DNA of 33,972 nucleotides from Pseudomonadota bacterium (GTDB taxonomy: Bacteria; Pseudomonadota; Alphaproteobacteria; Rhodospirillales; Magnetospirillaceae): positions 1-33,972 of the forward strand of contig JAJZUL010000034.1 in the NCBI GenBank assembly GCA_021848545.1. The letters run 5' to 3'. This document shows, piece after piece, positions 24,672-33,189 of this stretch. The translations under genes and the position numbers were made by a program. Every line of letters starts with the position of its first letter. The stretch's first letter is position 1. The notes under the pieces were generated by a model that did no database searches, was not told the DNA's origin, and was given only the letters and a program-made list of their open reading frames with translations.

Positions 24672-24689
24672 GTCCTGCCGGACCCACCA
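24672..24689 (+). repeat. Right copy of the tRNA-end direct repeat (attR-like)
   Basis: GTCCTGCCGGACCCACCA matches the tRNA 3' end (21883-21900) except for A in place of G at position 11. Upstream of it there is no tRNA-like sequence, so it is a detached 3' end and not a second tRNA gene. Confidence 0.6.
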
Positions 24690-24774
24690 ATTTCCTTGTT
24701 TTCCGGTTGGCATTTGTTGGTTGGCCTCAGGCGCCGGCGCTCGCGCTTGGCTGTCCTCGCGCCCTCCGGCGCGT

Positions 24775-25644
24775 CTACGCCGCCAGCGCCAGCAGGCCGG
24801 CCACCTGTTCGGCGATTTCCGTCTTCACCACCGGGTCCAGGCGGTTCAGCCAGGGTTTGGGGATGGCGTCCGGGCCGTACAGGGCGCCGGCCAGCATGCC
24901 GACGATGGCGCCGGTGGTGTCGGCGTCGCCGCCCTGGTTGACGGTCGCCACCAGACAGTCGGAAAAGGAATCCGTGGTCAGGAAATAGTGGAACACCGTC
25001 TGGATGGTATCGACCACATAGGCGGTGGCCAGCTTCGGGTAGGGCCGGAAGCGGAAGGTGGCGTGGGTTTCCACCAGGTTCAGGGCGATGGTTTCCGCCG
25101 AAATCCTTTCGCCGCCTCCCACCAGGGCCTGCACCATCCGCACCAGGGCCAGACAGGCATCGTCCGACAGGGGGTGGTGGTGGGTGGTGTGGCACTGGCC
25201 GATGGTCCAGGATTCCGCTTCCCGCGGCCGGCCCAGGGTGGCCAGCGCCACCGGCAGGACCCGCATCGCCGCGCCGTTGCCGGCATCGCCCTCGCGGAAC
25301 GGACCCTCGACGGTGCCGTGGTGCATGAAACGCTGGATGCCGCGCCGGCAGGTATTGCCCACATCCACCGGCCCGGTCTTCAGCCATGCGGCGAATTCCG
25401 CGCAAACCGTGTGGGCGTCGAATCCGCGTTTGGCCAGCAGGGCGCGGCCCAGGGCCAGGGACATGGCGGTATCGTCGGTGGTCTGTCCCGGTTTCAGGCG
25501 CAGCCAGCCGCCGCCCACCATCTGGCGGTGTTCGCCGTATTGGGTCCTGATCTCGTTCGGGGTCATGAATTCGACGGTGGCGCCGAGCGCATCGCCGACC
25601 GCCAGCCCCAGATAGGCGCCGAGCGCCCGCTCTTCCCGGTTCAT
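24775..25644 (-). CDS. draG: ADP-ribosyl-[dinitrogen reductase] hydrolase DraG
   Basis: DraG removes ADP-ribose from the arginine of nitrogenase Fe protein (NifH) and so reactivates it when ammonium or darkness ends. The 289-residue protein shows the dinuclear manganese site residues in TTDDTAMSLALGRALL (about 55-70) and in NQGGDADTTGAIVGMLAGALYG (about 235-256), plus the N-terminal GAYLGLAVGDALGATVEFM. HTTHHHPLSDDA and GNTCRRGIQRFM are also typical of DraG. It follows draT by 26 bases in one transcription unit. The third gene of the Rhodospirillum rubrum operon, draB, is absent downstream, where the tRNA-associated island ends 85 bases away. Confidence 0.96.
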   Translation of the reverse strand: MNREERALGAYLGLAVGDALGATVEFMTPNEIRTQYGEHRQMVGGGWLRLKPGQTTDDTAMSLALGRALLAKRGFDAHTVCAEFAAWLKTGPVDVGNTCRRGIQRFMHHGTVEGPFREGDAGNGAAMRVLPVALATLGRPREAESWTIGQCHTTHHHPLSDDACLALVRMVQALVGGGERISAETIALNLVETHATFRFRPYPKLATAYVVDTIQTVFHYFLTTDSFSDCLVATVNQGGDADTTGAIVGMLAGALYGPDAIPKPWLNRLDPVVKTEIAEQVAGLLALAA

Positions 25645-25670
25645 CGGTCCGAAAATCCCATTGCTCGCGG

Positions 25671-26546
25671 TCAGTCGTACCGGACCTCGGCGACGTAATC
25701 GCCGCCGACCACCAGATATTCACCTTCGCCCTTCAACGGGTGACGGGGCAGAAGGGCGTTGAAAAAGGCGATTTTGGCCGTCGGCACCCGGATTTCAAGG
25801 ATGACGTCGCCGAAACAGCCGGCGGTGTCGCGGTCCGAGGTGAAAGAGGCGAGATTGTTGATCCGCACCACCCGGCGGCGGCGGTCGAGTTTCGTCACCA
25901 CCTGATGTTCGTCGAAGGAATTGGTGCCGCGATACAGGGTCAGATGGGTGCGGTCGGGCGCGGCGAAGCGGCTCAGCGCCCATTGGCAGAATTCGTAAAG
26001 CATGTCGAGTTGGACATAGATGGCGTTGTTATGGAAACGGCTGGACATCTTTTCTTCGACATAGGCGGCCCAGACCGGGCCGGCGCCGTCGATCACCCGC
26101 TTGTGGAAGGTGGGGGCCAGTCCGAAGCGGCTTTCCACCCAGCCCTTGAGAACGGCGCCCTCGGGGCTGTTGCTGTCGTAGCCCCATCCCTTGAGCAGGC
26201 GGAAAAAGGAAGACCGGTAGCGGCGCGGTCCCCGCTTTCCGGGTTCGCGCTGCTCCGGGTCCAGGCCGAACATGGCCATCATGTAGCAATTGAAGGCCTC
26301 GCCGGCCTCGATCAGGCTTTCGGCCTCGGCCAGCATGTCGAACAGGGAGCCGTTCATCTCGCGGACCCCGGCGATGCGCAGGCGTTCGGGCCGGGCGTTG
26401 AAGGCCGTACTGGCCAGCAAGGCGGTCGAAAGCCCGACCAGATTGGTGGAATGGCAAGCGGGCTCGCCCAGTTCCGCGCCCGGATCGGCCTGTCGGTCCG
26501 TCGGATTTTCCGCCGACGGCGTTTCACTGCGAGCGACGGCTCCCAT
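25671..26546 (-). CDS. draT: NAD+-dinitrogen-reductase ADP-D-ribosyltransferase DraT
   Basis: DraT inactivates nitrogenase by transferring ADP-ribose from NAD+ to an arginine of NifH. The 291-residue sequence contains HSTNLVGLSTALLASTAFN (about 32-50), a hallmark of DraT, and the arginine-ADP-ribosyltransferase triad: YRGTNSF (Arg), NNLASFTSDRDTA (Ser-Phe-Thr-Ser), and KGEGEYLVVGG with the ExE catalytic glutamates near the C-terminus. The N-terminal 30 residues are low complexity; the start at 26546 is the first in-frame ATG, and a later start cannot be excluded. The presence of draTG implies a nitrogen-fixing host, although no nif gene lies in this window. Confidence 0.96.
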   Translation of the reverse strand: MGAVARSETPSAENPTDRQADPGAELGEPACHSTNLVGLSTALLASTAFNARPERLRIAGVREMNGSLFDMLAEAESLIEAGEAFNCYMMAMFGLDPEQREPGKRGPRRYRSSFFRLLKGWGYDSNSPEGAVLKGWVESRFGLAPTFHKRVIDGAGPVWAAYVEEKMSSRFHNNAIYVQLDMLYEFCQWALSRFAAPDRTHLTLYRGTNSFDEHQVVTKLDRRRRVVRINNLASFTSDRDTAGCFGDVILEIRVPTAKIAFFNALLPRHPLKGEGEYLVVGGDYVAEVRYD

Positions 26547-26725
26547 GCCGGCTTGCCCCTGTCATACCGTCGCTCACGGTCTGCGACCGATCGCGAGCGG
26601 GTTTCGCTCAAACGCCGCGCGGGCTTGACCCCATCAGGGGAATCGGGTGAACCCGCTTCCCCTGCATTATGTATCTTTCCCTCAGCGCCGGGCGGTCGCG
26701 TCCGCGCCCTGGGCTATCCTCGCTT

Positions 26726-26788
26726 ACGCTGCGGCGGCCTCAACGGCCTAGTCGCTCCGCTCCAACGCGCCGTCACCCGATTACCCTG
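26726..26788 (-). repeat. 63-bp dispersed repeat, copy 1 (inverted relative to copy 2)
   Basis: The reverse complement of this segment matches 33877-33939 in 62 of 63 positions, starting CAGGGTAATCGGGTGA and ending GCCGCCGCAGCGT. Similarity stops abruptly at the GCGT end. The sequence is intergenic in both places. Confidence 0.9.
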
Positions 26789-26791
26789 TTG

Positions 26792-26828
26792 ACCCCATCC
26801 CGATGAGTCGCGCTCACCGGGATGGGGT
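26792..26828. repeat. Hairpin next to repeat copy 1
   Basis: ACCCCATCCCG (26792-26802) pairs perfectly with CGGGATGGGGT (26818-26828), with a 15-base loop. It adjoins the dispersed repeat and may be part of a larger repeat unit; copy 2 at 33877 does not carry it at the equivalent edge. Confidence 0.7.
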
Positions 26829-26908
26829 GTTACGACTTATCCCTTTCGGTTAGGCTAAAGCAAATCGCCGCTCCCGCCTATGGCGGGATCAACGCCGTCC
26901 GGAGCATC

Positions 26909-28093
26909 ATGCCGCCCTTTCCCGCCTTCACCGTCGCCGCCCTGCCGCGCATCCTGTTCGGACCGGGGCGCATCGCCGAACTGCCCGCCGAACTGGCCAA
27001 ACTCGGCAGGCGCGTGCTGGTGGTCACCGGGGGGCGCTCGTTCCGCGAAGGCCCCCATTGGCCGGCTTTGACGCGCGGTCTGGGCGAAGCCGGCATCGCG
27101 GTCGAAACCCTGGGAATCGAGGGCGAACCCAGCCCCGAAATGGTGGACGAGGCGGTGGCCCGGTTCAGCGGCGCCGGCATCGACATGGTGGCGGGAATCG
27201 GCGGCGGCAGCGCCATGGATGCGGCCAAGGCCATCGCCGGCCTGCTGGCGACCGGGCGGTCGGTGATGGATTTCCTGGAAGGGGTGGGACGCGGTCTCGC
27301 CTATGACGGCCCCGCCTTGCCCCTGGTGCTGGTGCCGACCACGGCCGGGACCGGCTCCGAAGCCACCAAGAACGCGGTGCTGTCCCGCGGCGGCCCGGAC
27401 GGGTTCAAGAAATCCTTTCGCGACGACCGTCTGATGCCGCGTCTGGCCCTGATCGATCCCGATCTGCTGGCCACCTGTCCGCGCCCGGTGATGGCGGCCA
27501 ACGCCATGGACGCCCTGACCCAATGCCTGGAATCCTACGTCTCGACCCGGTCCGGTCCCCTGACCGACGCCCTGGCCCTGTCGGGGATCGAGGCGGTGCG
27601 CGACGGGTTGTGGCCGGCCCTGGCGGGTGAAGGCGAGGGCCGCGCCCGTCTCGCCTACGCCGCCCTGGTGTCGGGGATCTGTCTGGCCCAGACGGGGTTG
27701 GGCGCGGTGCATGGCTTGGCGGCGCCTTTGGGGGCGGCGTTCGCCGTGCCCCACGGCGTGGCCTGCGGCACCCTGCTGGCGGCGGCGACCGAGGTCAATA
27801 TCGAGGCGCTGATGGAACGCGATCCCCTGGGGCCGGCCGTGCCCAAATACGGAAAGGTCGGCGCCGTGCTGGGCGGTCAGGCGCCGGTCTGCGGCGGCGA
27901 CGGGCTGGATTTCCTGGCCGACATTCTGGGGGATTGGACCCGGCGGCTGGAGATGCCGCGCCTGTCCGTTTACGGCATGACGGCCGACGACATTCCCGCC
28001 ATCGTCGCCGCGTCGGGCGGCAACAGCATGAAGACCAATCCCCTGGTGCTGACGCCCGAAGAACTGTCGGCGATTCTTACCGCGCGGCTGTGA
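26909..28093 (+). CDS. Iron-containing (group III) alcohol dehydrogenase
   Basis: These NAD(P)-dependent enzymes interconvert alcohols and aldehydes with a metal-bound active site. The 394-residue protein has the nucleotide-binding GGRSFREG and GIGGGSAMDAAKAIAG (about 91-106), PTTAGTGSEATKNAV (about 143-157), MDALTQCLESYVS carrying the first metal ligand Asp, and GAVHGLAAPLGAAFAVPHGVACG carrying metal-binding histidines. The start ATG 26909 has GGAG four bases upstream. The frame runs further up through the hairpin region without homology. The substrate is not evident. It is convergent with the solute-binding protein gene, overlapping by 17 bases. Confidence 0.93.
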   Translation: MPPFPAFTVAALPRILFGPGRIAELPAELAKLGRRVLVVTGGRSFREGPHWPALTRGLGEAGIAVETLGIEGEPSPEMVDEAVARFSGAGIDMVAGIGGGSAMDAAKAIAGLLATGRSVMDFLEGVGRGLAYDGPALPLVLVPTTAGTGSEATKNAVLSRGGPDGFKKSFRDDRLMPRLALIDPDLLATCPRPVMAANAMDALTQCLESYVSTRSGPLTDALALSGIEAVRDGLWPALAGEGEGRARLAYAALVSGICLAQTGLGAVHGLAAPLGAAFAVPHGVACGTLLAAATEVNIEALMERDPLGPAVPKYGKVGAVLGGQAPVCGGDGLDFLADILGDWTRRLEMPRLSVYGMTADDIPAIVAASGGNSMKTNPLVLTPEELSAILTARL

Positions 28094-28862
28094 TCCGGGC
28101 CAGGTCGTAGCGGCGTTCCACCGCCGTGATCGTGGCCTGGTGGGTGGCCAGCCATTTGTCGAACGCCGTGATCACCTTGGGGCGCGTGGTGGTGGACAGC
28201 CGGTAGCCGCCGGTGACGTGGGGCAACGCCGGATCATAGACGATGCTGCCGGCCGGAAACGACAAGTTGGCGGCCACATGCCGCGCCACGTCGATATTGC
28301 AATAGGCGCCGTCCACCCGTCCCAGCCGCACCTGGCGCAGCAATTGGTCGAGACGCGGATTTTGACGCACCCGCACCTGTCCCGTGGCGATGCGCCCGGT
28401 CCAGGCGGTGGGGGTGAAGCCCAGAACGGTGCCCAAGGTGTGGATCGCCGCCAGTCCGCGACCGCGTTCGCCGGCGCGCACGATGGTTCCGTCGGTGAAA
28501 TGGAGCAGCGGGCGTGAGTAATAGACGTGATGCCCGGCCTTGGCCGCCGCCGCCCAATGAGAATTGTCGGGGAATTTCAGGTCGATCCGGCCGGTGACCA
28601 ATTGCGCGTACAGGCGCCGGATGGGATAGGGCCGGAAGATCAGGCGGTAGCCGTCATCCTTGGCGAAAGCGTCCAGGATCTGCCGCGCGGCGCCGCCATA
28701 GCGGCCGTTTTGCCAACCGTAAAAGGGCAGATAATCGATATCCTCGGTTCCCACCACCAGCGTCCGCGACGCGGTCTTGTCCCGCGCCGCCGCCGCATTC
28801 GCGCCGACGGACAGCAAAAATGGAATACAAACAATAAAAGTCGCAAATTGAACGTGCCGCAT
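28077..28862 (-). CDS. Periplasmic solute-binding protein, family 3-like
   Basis: The 261-residue product starts with a signal peptide (MRHVQFATFIVCIPFLLSVGANAAAA, cleavage near residue 24) and continues with TLVVGTEDIDYLPFYGW, YRLIFRPYPIRRLYAQLVTGRIDLKF and GRVDGAYCNIDVARHVA, the order seen in SBP_bac_3 amino-acid-binding-like proteins. No transporter genes adjoin it, so it may be an orphan receptor or sensor component rather than an uptake protein. ATG 28862 is chosen because it gives the signal peptide; GTG 28868 two codons earlier is better spaced from AAGGA. An extended -10 promoter lies just upstream. The stop overlaps the convergent dehydrogenase by 17 bases. Confidence 0.85.
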   Translation of the reverse strand: MRHVQFATFIVCIPFLLSVGANAAAARDKTASRTLVVGTEDIDYLPFYGWQNGRYGGAARQILDAFAKDDGYRLIFRPYPIRRLYAQLVTGRIDLKFPDNSHWAAAAKAGHHVYYSRPLLHFTDGTIVRAGERGRGLAAIHTLGTVLGFTPTAWTGRIATGQVRVRQNPRLDQLLRQVRLGRVDGAYCNIDVARHVAANLSFPAGSIVYDPALPHVTGGYRLSTTTRPKVITAFDKWLATHQATITAVERRYDLARITAAR

Positions 28863-28902
28863 TGTCACCCATCCTTGACAATAGGGGCGTGTGATTGTGC
28901 GC

Positions 28903-28911
28903 ATTATAACA
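28903..28911 (-). promoter_or_regulatory. Extended -10 promoter of the solute-binding protein gene
   Basis: On the minus strand TGTTATAAT (TGnTATAAT) is a perfect extended -10 element. The -35 at 17 bases (CTGTTG) is poor, as is usual when an extended -10 is present. The expected start of transcription lies about 30-35 bases before the ATG at 28862. Confidence 0.5.
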
Positions 28912-29001
28912 ACGTCGCGGCGCGCCAACAGTGACTCCGCCGAATCTTTTGGGTAAGCATCCCCCATACTTTTGTATATGACCCCGATCTCGCCGCACGG
29001 G

Positions 29002-29622
29002 CTAAGACAGGGCTTCGGTAACCCCGGCGCAGGCCAGACGGGTACATGTGCCCGCCCGCAGCAAAAACAGCGCGTCCTGGGGAGCGTCCTCGCCCAGCAC
29101 CGTTTCCTGGTCGAGACCGGCATACAGTCCGCGCAGCACCTTGCTGGAGACGCCATGGCTGACCACCACCAGCTTTTCCTCGGGCCGCCGTTCCTCCAGC
29201 CAGGCGGCGATGCGGCGGCTGAGATCGGCGTGGGTTTCGCCTTCGGGACAGCGGAAATACCAGGTGGCGCTGCCTGTGCCGTCCATCAGTTCGGGGTGGC
29301 GGATCTCCAAATCCGGGCGCAGCCAGCCAGTATAGATCCCCGTCCCCACTTCCCGGAGGCGATCGTCGAACGTGACGGCGTGGAAATCGAGACCGGCGGT
29401 CTCGCATAGAATGGCGGTGGTCTGGGCGCATCGGGCCAGCGGACTGGCGATCACCCGCCATTCCCGGTCCTTGCCGATCAGGGTGCGGACGGCCTGCCCA
29501 TAGACGCGGGCCTGCTCGATCCCGGCCAGGGTCAGGGGCGAGGCGGAATCGGTCCAGCCCTGGATGCGCTTGACGGCGTTCCAATGGGTCTGGCCGTGAC
29601 GGAACAGCAGGATGGTGGCCAT
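29002..29622 (-). CDS. Histidine phosphatase family protein (phosphoglycerate mutase-like)
   Basis: The 206-residue protein has the phosphohistidine motif LLFRHGQTHWN (about 5-15), ASPLARCAQTTAIL with the second conserved arginine, the acidic LREVGTGIYTGW region and VVSHGVSSKVLRG with the second catalytic histidine. This identifies a broad-specificity phosphatase or mutase of the PhoE/GpmB/CobC branch. CobC (alpha-ribazole phosphatase) is possible in a cobalamin-making host, but the location, three bases after pheT, gives no support for it. It is probably co-transcribed with pheST. Confidence 0.9.
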   Translation of the reverse strand: MATILLFRHGQTHWNAVKRIQGWTDSASPLTLAGIEQARVYGQAVRTLIGKDREWRVIASPLARCAQTTAILCETAGLDFHAVTFDDRLREVGTGIYTGWLRPDLEIRHPELMDGTGSATWYFRCPEGETHADLSRRIAAWLEERRPEEKLVVVSHGVSSKVLRGLYAGLDQETVLGEDAPQDALFLLRAGTCTRLACAGVTEALS

Positions 29623-29625
29623 ATG

Positions 29626-32022
29626 CTATCCGCGCAAGGTTCCGCCGGTGGCCTTGGTCACCGCCGCCACCACCTTTTCGGCCACCGCCTCGATCTCCGC
29701 GTCGGTCAGGGTGCCGGCGGTGGGTTGCAGGGTGACGGTGACCGCCAGGGATTTTTTCCCCTCGCCGACATGGGCGCCCTCATAAAGATCGAAAATCCCG
29801 GCGGCGGTGATCAGCGTCTTGTCGGCGCCCCGTGCCGCCCGCACCACCTTGTCGGCGGGAATGTCGGCATCGACCACAAAGGCGAAATCGCGTTCGACGC
29901 TCTGATAGGGCGACAGTTTAAGCGGGGGGCGGGCGCGGGTGGCGCGGGCCTTGGCCGGCGGCAGGGCGTCGAGATCAAGCTCGAAACCGGCGACCCGTCC
30001 CTTGAGACCAAACCCGGCGAGCAGGCTGGGATGCAATTCGCCGAAATGGCCCAGCGTCTTGTTGCCCAGTTTCACCGTGCCCGAGCGGCCGGGATGGTAC
30101 CAGGCCGGCGCCTCGGCGGCGACGGTCAGCGAATCGGTCGCCAGACCGATGGCGGCCAGGGCCACCAGCATGTCGGCCTTGACGTCGAAGGCATCGACCG
30201 GCCGCACCGGCGCCGCCCAATGGCGGGCCTGGGCGGCGCCGGCCCGCAGGCCCACGGCGACCAGACGCTGCTGCCCCGGTTCCGGCCCGTCGAAGGCCGG
30301 GCCGATTTCGAACAGGCCGAGATCGCGCATGCCGCGATCGGCGTTGCGCTGGGCGGCGGCGACCAGATTGGGCAAGGCCGAGGGCCGCATGCAATCCAGG
30401 TCGCTGGAAATGGGATTGGCCAGACGCAGACCGGCCGCGCCGCCGCCGAACAGGGACGCCTGGGCAGAGGGCAGGAACGACCAGGTGACGGTTTCCACCA
30501 GCCCGCGCGCGGCCAGACAGCGGCGCACCCAGCCGCGGCGGCGTTGCGCCGGGGTCAGCACCGGCGCCGGCAAGGCCGGGCGCGGCAGCGGGACCGCCGG
30601 AATGGAATCGTAGCCCTGGATGCGCAGGATTTCCTCGACCAGATCATGGGGGCCGGTGATGTCGGCCCGCCAGGATGGCGGTTCCACCGCCAAACGATCG
30701 CCGTCGGCTTCCACTTGGCAGCCGAGATCGGTCAGAATCGCGCGCTGGCGATCGGGCGCGACCGCCATGCCGCCCAAAGCGCCGGCGCGGCCGGGATCAA
30801 GGGCGATGCGGCGGCGCCAGTCGGGTTCCGCTCCGGCCACCACCAGTTCGGACGCCTCGCCGCCGCACAGATCCAGGATCATGCGGGTGGCCAGCTCGGC
30901 GGCGGGATGGGCGAAGGCCGGATCGACGCCGCGTTCGAAGCGGAAGCGTGCGTCGGACAGGATGTCGAGCCGGCGCCCGGCGGCGGCGATGCGCACCGGG
31001 TCGAACAGGGCCACTTCCAGCACGATCTCGGTGGTGGTCGGGGTGCAGCCCGATCCTTCGCCGCCCATCAGGCCGGCCAGCCCCAAAGGTCCGCCATCGT
31101 CGGCGATGACGATCATGTCGTCATCCAAATCGTAGGTCTTGCCGTTGAGCGCGGTGACCTTTTCGCCCGAAGCGGCCAGACGGGCGCGCAGATCGCCCTT
31201 CAGGGTCGCGGCATCGAAGACGTGGAGCGGCCGGGCCTGGTCATAGGCGATGTAATTGGTGATATCCACCAGGGCCGAAATCGGCCGCAGACCAATTGCC
31301 GTCAGCCGCGCCTTCAGCCAATCGGGGCTTTCCCCGTTCTTCAGCCCGCGGATATGGCGGCCGATGAACAACGGACAGGCCGATGCGGCGTCGGAGGGGA
31401 AATCCAGGCGCACCCCCACCGGGCTGGCATAAACGCCGGCCACCGGGGCGATGGCCAGGGGTTTCAGCCGTCCGGCCCCGCCGGCGGCAAGGTCGCGGGC
31501 GACGCCGCGCACGCCCAGGCAATCGGCGCGGTTGGGGGTGATGGAAATATCGAAGACCGGGTCGAAATGCATCACCTCGGTCAAGGGCGCGCCCAGGGGC
31601 GCGGCCGGGTCCAGCTCGGCGATGCCGTCATGATCCTCGCCCAGGCCCAGTTCACGCCACGAGCACATCATGCCCTGGCTTTCGATGCCCCGGACCTTGC
31701 CGGCCTTCAGCACCGTGCCGGTGGCGGGAATGAGGGTGCCCGGCCGCGCCAGGATCACCTTCAGCCCGGCCCGCGCGTTGGGGGCGCCGCAGACCACCTG
31801 CAATATGCCCGCGCCGGTATCGACCCGGCACAATTTCAGCCGGTCGGCATCCGGGTGCGGGCCGGCTTCCAGCACATGGCCGACGATGAACCCGGAAAGC
31901 TTGCTCGCGGGATCGCCGATCTCCTCGACCTCCAGACCGAGCGCGGTCAGACGGCGGCCGATCTCGGCGGTATCGAGATCGGTGTCCAGATGATCCTTGA
32001 GCCAGGACAGGGTGAATTTCAT
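29626..32022 (-). CDS. pheT: Phenylalanyl-tRNA synthetase beta subunit
   Basis: PheT forms the alpha2-beta2 enzyme that charges tRNA-Phe and edits mis-charged tyrosine. Its 798 residues begin [14 protein letters not shown] and contain the tRNA-binding EMAP-like domain (about 40-150, [21 protein letters not shown]). The B3/4 editing region, with a segment around [21 protein letters not shown], lies near 250-280. The B5 domain, the catalytic-like core and the C-terminal FDX-ACB anticodon-binding domain ([13 protein letters not shown]...) follow. The ATG overlaps the pheS stop by four bases (ATGA). Length and order are standard. Confidence 0.97.
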   Translation of the reverse strand: MKFTLSWLKDHLDTDLDTAEIGRRLTALGLEVEEIGDPASKLSGFIVGHVLEAGPHPDADRLKLCRVDTGAGILQVVCGAPNARAGLKVILARPGTLIPATGTVLKAGKVRGIESQGMMCSWRELGLGEDHDGIAELDPAAPLGAPLTEVMHFDPVFDISITPNRADCLGVRGVARDLAAGGAGRLKPLAIAPVAGVYASPVGVRLDFPSDAASACPLFIGRHIRGLKNGESPDWLKARLTAIGLRPISALVDITNYIAYDQARPLHVFDAATLKGDLRARLAASGEKVTALNGKTYDLDDDMIVIADDGGPLGLAGLMGGEGSGCTPTTTEIVLEVALFDPVRIAAAGRRLDILSDARFRFERGVDPAFAHPAAELATRMILDLCGGEASELVVAGAEPDWRRRIALDPGRAGALGGMAVAPDRQRAILTDLGCQVEADGDRLAVEPPSWRADITGPHDLVEEILRIQGYDSIPAVPLPRPALPAPVLTPAQRRRGWVRRCLAARGLVETVTWSFLPSAQASLFGGGAAGLRLANPISSDLDCMRPSALPNLVAAAQRNADRGMRDLGLFEIGPAFDGPEPGQQRLVAVGLRAGAAQARHWAAPVRPVDAFDVKADMLVALAAIGLATDSLTVAAEAPAWYHPGRSGTVKLGNKTLGHFGELHPSLLAGFGLKGRVAGFELDLDALPPAKARATRARPPLKLSPYQSVERDFAFVVDADIPADKVVRAARGADKTLITAAGIFDLYEGAHVGEGKKSLAVTVTLQPTAGTLTDAEIEAVAEKVVAAVTKATGGTLRG

Positions 32023-33101
32023 CGCGCCAGCCCTCCGGCCAGAGTGGGCTGGTCGAAAAAGGCGAAGCCGTAATGGTCGAGCCAGCGCAGGTCGGATTCG
32101 AAAAAGGTGCGCAGATCGGGGATGCCGTATTTCAGCATCGCCACCCGTTCCACCCCCATGCCGAAGGCGAAGCCCTGATAGCGGTCGGGATCGATGCCCG
32201 ACGCCTTCAGTACGTTGGGATGGACCATGCCGCAGCCCAGGATTTCCAGCCAGCCGGCGCCCTCGCCGCCGCCGATGCGCAATTCGCCGTCACGGCGCAC
32301 GCAGCCGATATCGACCTCCGCCGAGGGTTCGGTGAACGGAAAGAAGCTGGGACGGAACCGTACCGGCACATCGTCGATTTCGAAAAAGGCGCGGACGAAT
32401 TGAATCAGACAGCCCTTGAGATGGCCCATATGGGTGGCTTCGTCGATGACCAGCCCCTCCACCTGATGGAACATCGGCGTGTGGGTCATGTCGGAATCGC
32501 AGCGATAGGTGCGGCCCGGGGCGATGATGCGGATCGGCGGGGCGGTCTCGCGCATGGTGCGGATCTGCACCGGCGAGGTATGGGTGCGCAGCACATGGCG
32601 GTTCCCGTCGGCGCCGGGCGGGAAATAGAACGTGTCGTGCATCTGCCGCGCCGGATGTTCGGGCGGGATGTTCAGCGCGGTGAAATTATGAAAATCGTCC
32701 TCGATATCGGGACCTTCGGCCACCGCGAAACCCATATCGGCGAAGATGGCGGTGATTTCCTCCATCACCTGGGGAATGGGATGGATGCGGCCGGTGGTCT
32801 CGGGGCGGGCCGGCAGGGTGACGTCGATGCGTTCCCCGGCGAGGCGGTCGTTCAGCGCCGTGGCTTCCAGTTCGGCTTTGCGGGCGGCGATGGCGTCCGC
32901 GACCTCGGTCTTGACGGCGTTGAAGCGGGCGCCGGCCTCCTTGCGCTCTTCGGCATTCATGGCGCCCAGGCCCGCCATCAGCGCCGAGATGGAGCCTTTC
33001 TTGCCCAAAGCCGCCACGCGGGCCGCTTCCAGCGCGTCGAGCCCGTCGGCGGCGGCGATGGCGGCCAGGGCCTCGGCCCGAATCCTGTCCAACTGGTCCA
33101 T
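32019..33101 (-). CDS. pheS: Phenylalanyl-tRNA synthetase alpha subunit
   Basis: PheS is the catalytic class II subunit. The 360-residue protein has an N-terminal coiled coil (about 1-90), motif 2 in [22 protein letters not shown] and motif 3 in [22 protein letters not shown] near the C-terminus, with the phenylalanine pocket [16 protein letters not shown] between. ATG 33101 gives the family start [12 protein letters not shown], with AGGA upstream; the open frame further up overlaps the hairpin at 33125-33155. It lies 88 bases after rplT, and that space contains a terminator-like hairpin which may regulate it. Confidence 0.97.
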   Translation of the reverse strand: MDQLDRIRAEALAAIAAADGLDALEAARVAALGKKGSISALMAGLGAMNAEERKEAGARFNAVKTEVADAIAARKAELEATALNDRLAGERIDVTLPARPETTGRIHPIPQVMEEITAIFADMGFAVAEGPDIEDDFHNFTALNIPPEHPARQMHDTFYFPPGADGNRHVLRTHTSPVQIRTMRETAPPIRIIAPGRTYRCDSDMTHTPMFHQVEGLVIDEATHMGHLKGCLIQFVRAFFEIDDVPVRFRPSFFPFTEPSAEVDIGCVRRDGELRIGGGEGAGWLEILGCGMVHPNVLKASGIDPDRYQGFAFGMGVERVAMLKYGIPDLRTFFESDLRWLDHYGFAFFDQPTLAGGLAR

Positions 33102-33124
33102 GGGATGTCCTAAAGCAAATAACG

Positions 33125-33155
33125 AAAAGGGGCCGCGACCTTGGGCGCGACCCCC
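33125..33155 (-). terminator. Terminator or attenuator between rplT and pheS
   Basis: On the minus strand GGGG-g-TCGCG (33155-33146) pairs with CGCG-G-CCCC (33137-33129), giving about nine pairs with one bulge, followed by TTTT (33128-33125). A neighbouring CCAGCC/GGTTGG hairpin lies upstream. It could terminate the rpmI-rplT transcript partially or act as an attenuator for pheST. No Phe-rich leader peptide is evident. Confidence 0.5.
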
Positions 33156-33189
33156 TTCCAACCGATGGCTGGCAACCCTCGTGCGGGTA

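Larger units (their letters stand above)
21883..24689 (+). mobile_element. Putative small genomic island integrated at the tRNA 3' end
   Basis: The last 18 bases of the tRNA (21883-21900, GTCCTGCCGGGCCCACCA) recur at 24672-24689 with one substitution (GTCCTGCCGGACCCACCA), as expected for attL and attR of an element that entered the tRNA gene. Between them lie an XRE/ImmA pair, two tiny proteins and a membrane protein, of lower GC than the flanking cobalamin, ubiquinone and dra genes, with many hairpins. No integrase or recombinase gene is recognisable, so the element is either a remnant or moved in trans. An outer boundary at the repeat fits the resumption of core sequence at draG (24775). 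Confidence 0.6.
26547..26908. other. Repeat-rich intergenic region between draT and an alcohol dehydrogenase gene
   Basis: These 362 bases separate divergent genes. They hold a hairpin near 26607-26643 (GCGGG...CCCGC with an inner CCCC/GGGG), the 63-bp dispersed repeat at 26726-26788 and an 11-bp-stem hairpin at 26792-26828. No open frame here has support. Promoters for draT and the dehydrogenase must lie here; I could not place a convincing sigma-54 (GG-N10-GC) site for draT. Confidence 0.6.

Noticed and set aside
24585-24689. A second, damaged tRNA at the right end of the island
   Set aside because: Only the last 18 bases resemble a tRNA; no D or anticodon arm can be folded upstream.
29002-29622. 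Naming the histidine phosphatase CobC because cob genes are present in the window
   Set aside because: It lies 20 kb away next to pheT and has only the general family motifs, so a specific cobalamin role is unsupported.
29584-32073. Plus-strand open frame of about 830 codons opposite pheT
   Set aside because: Antisense shadow of pheT, with repetitive Gly/Gln/His composition and no family resemblance.
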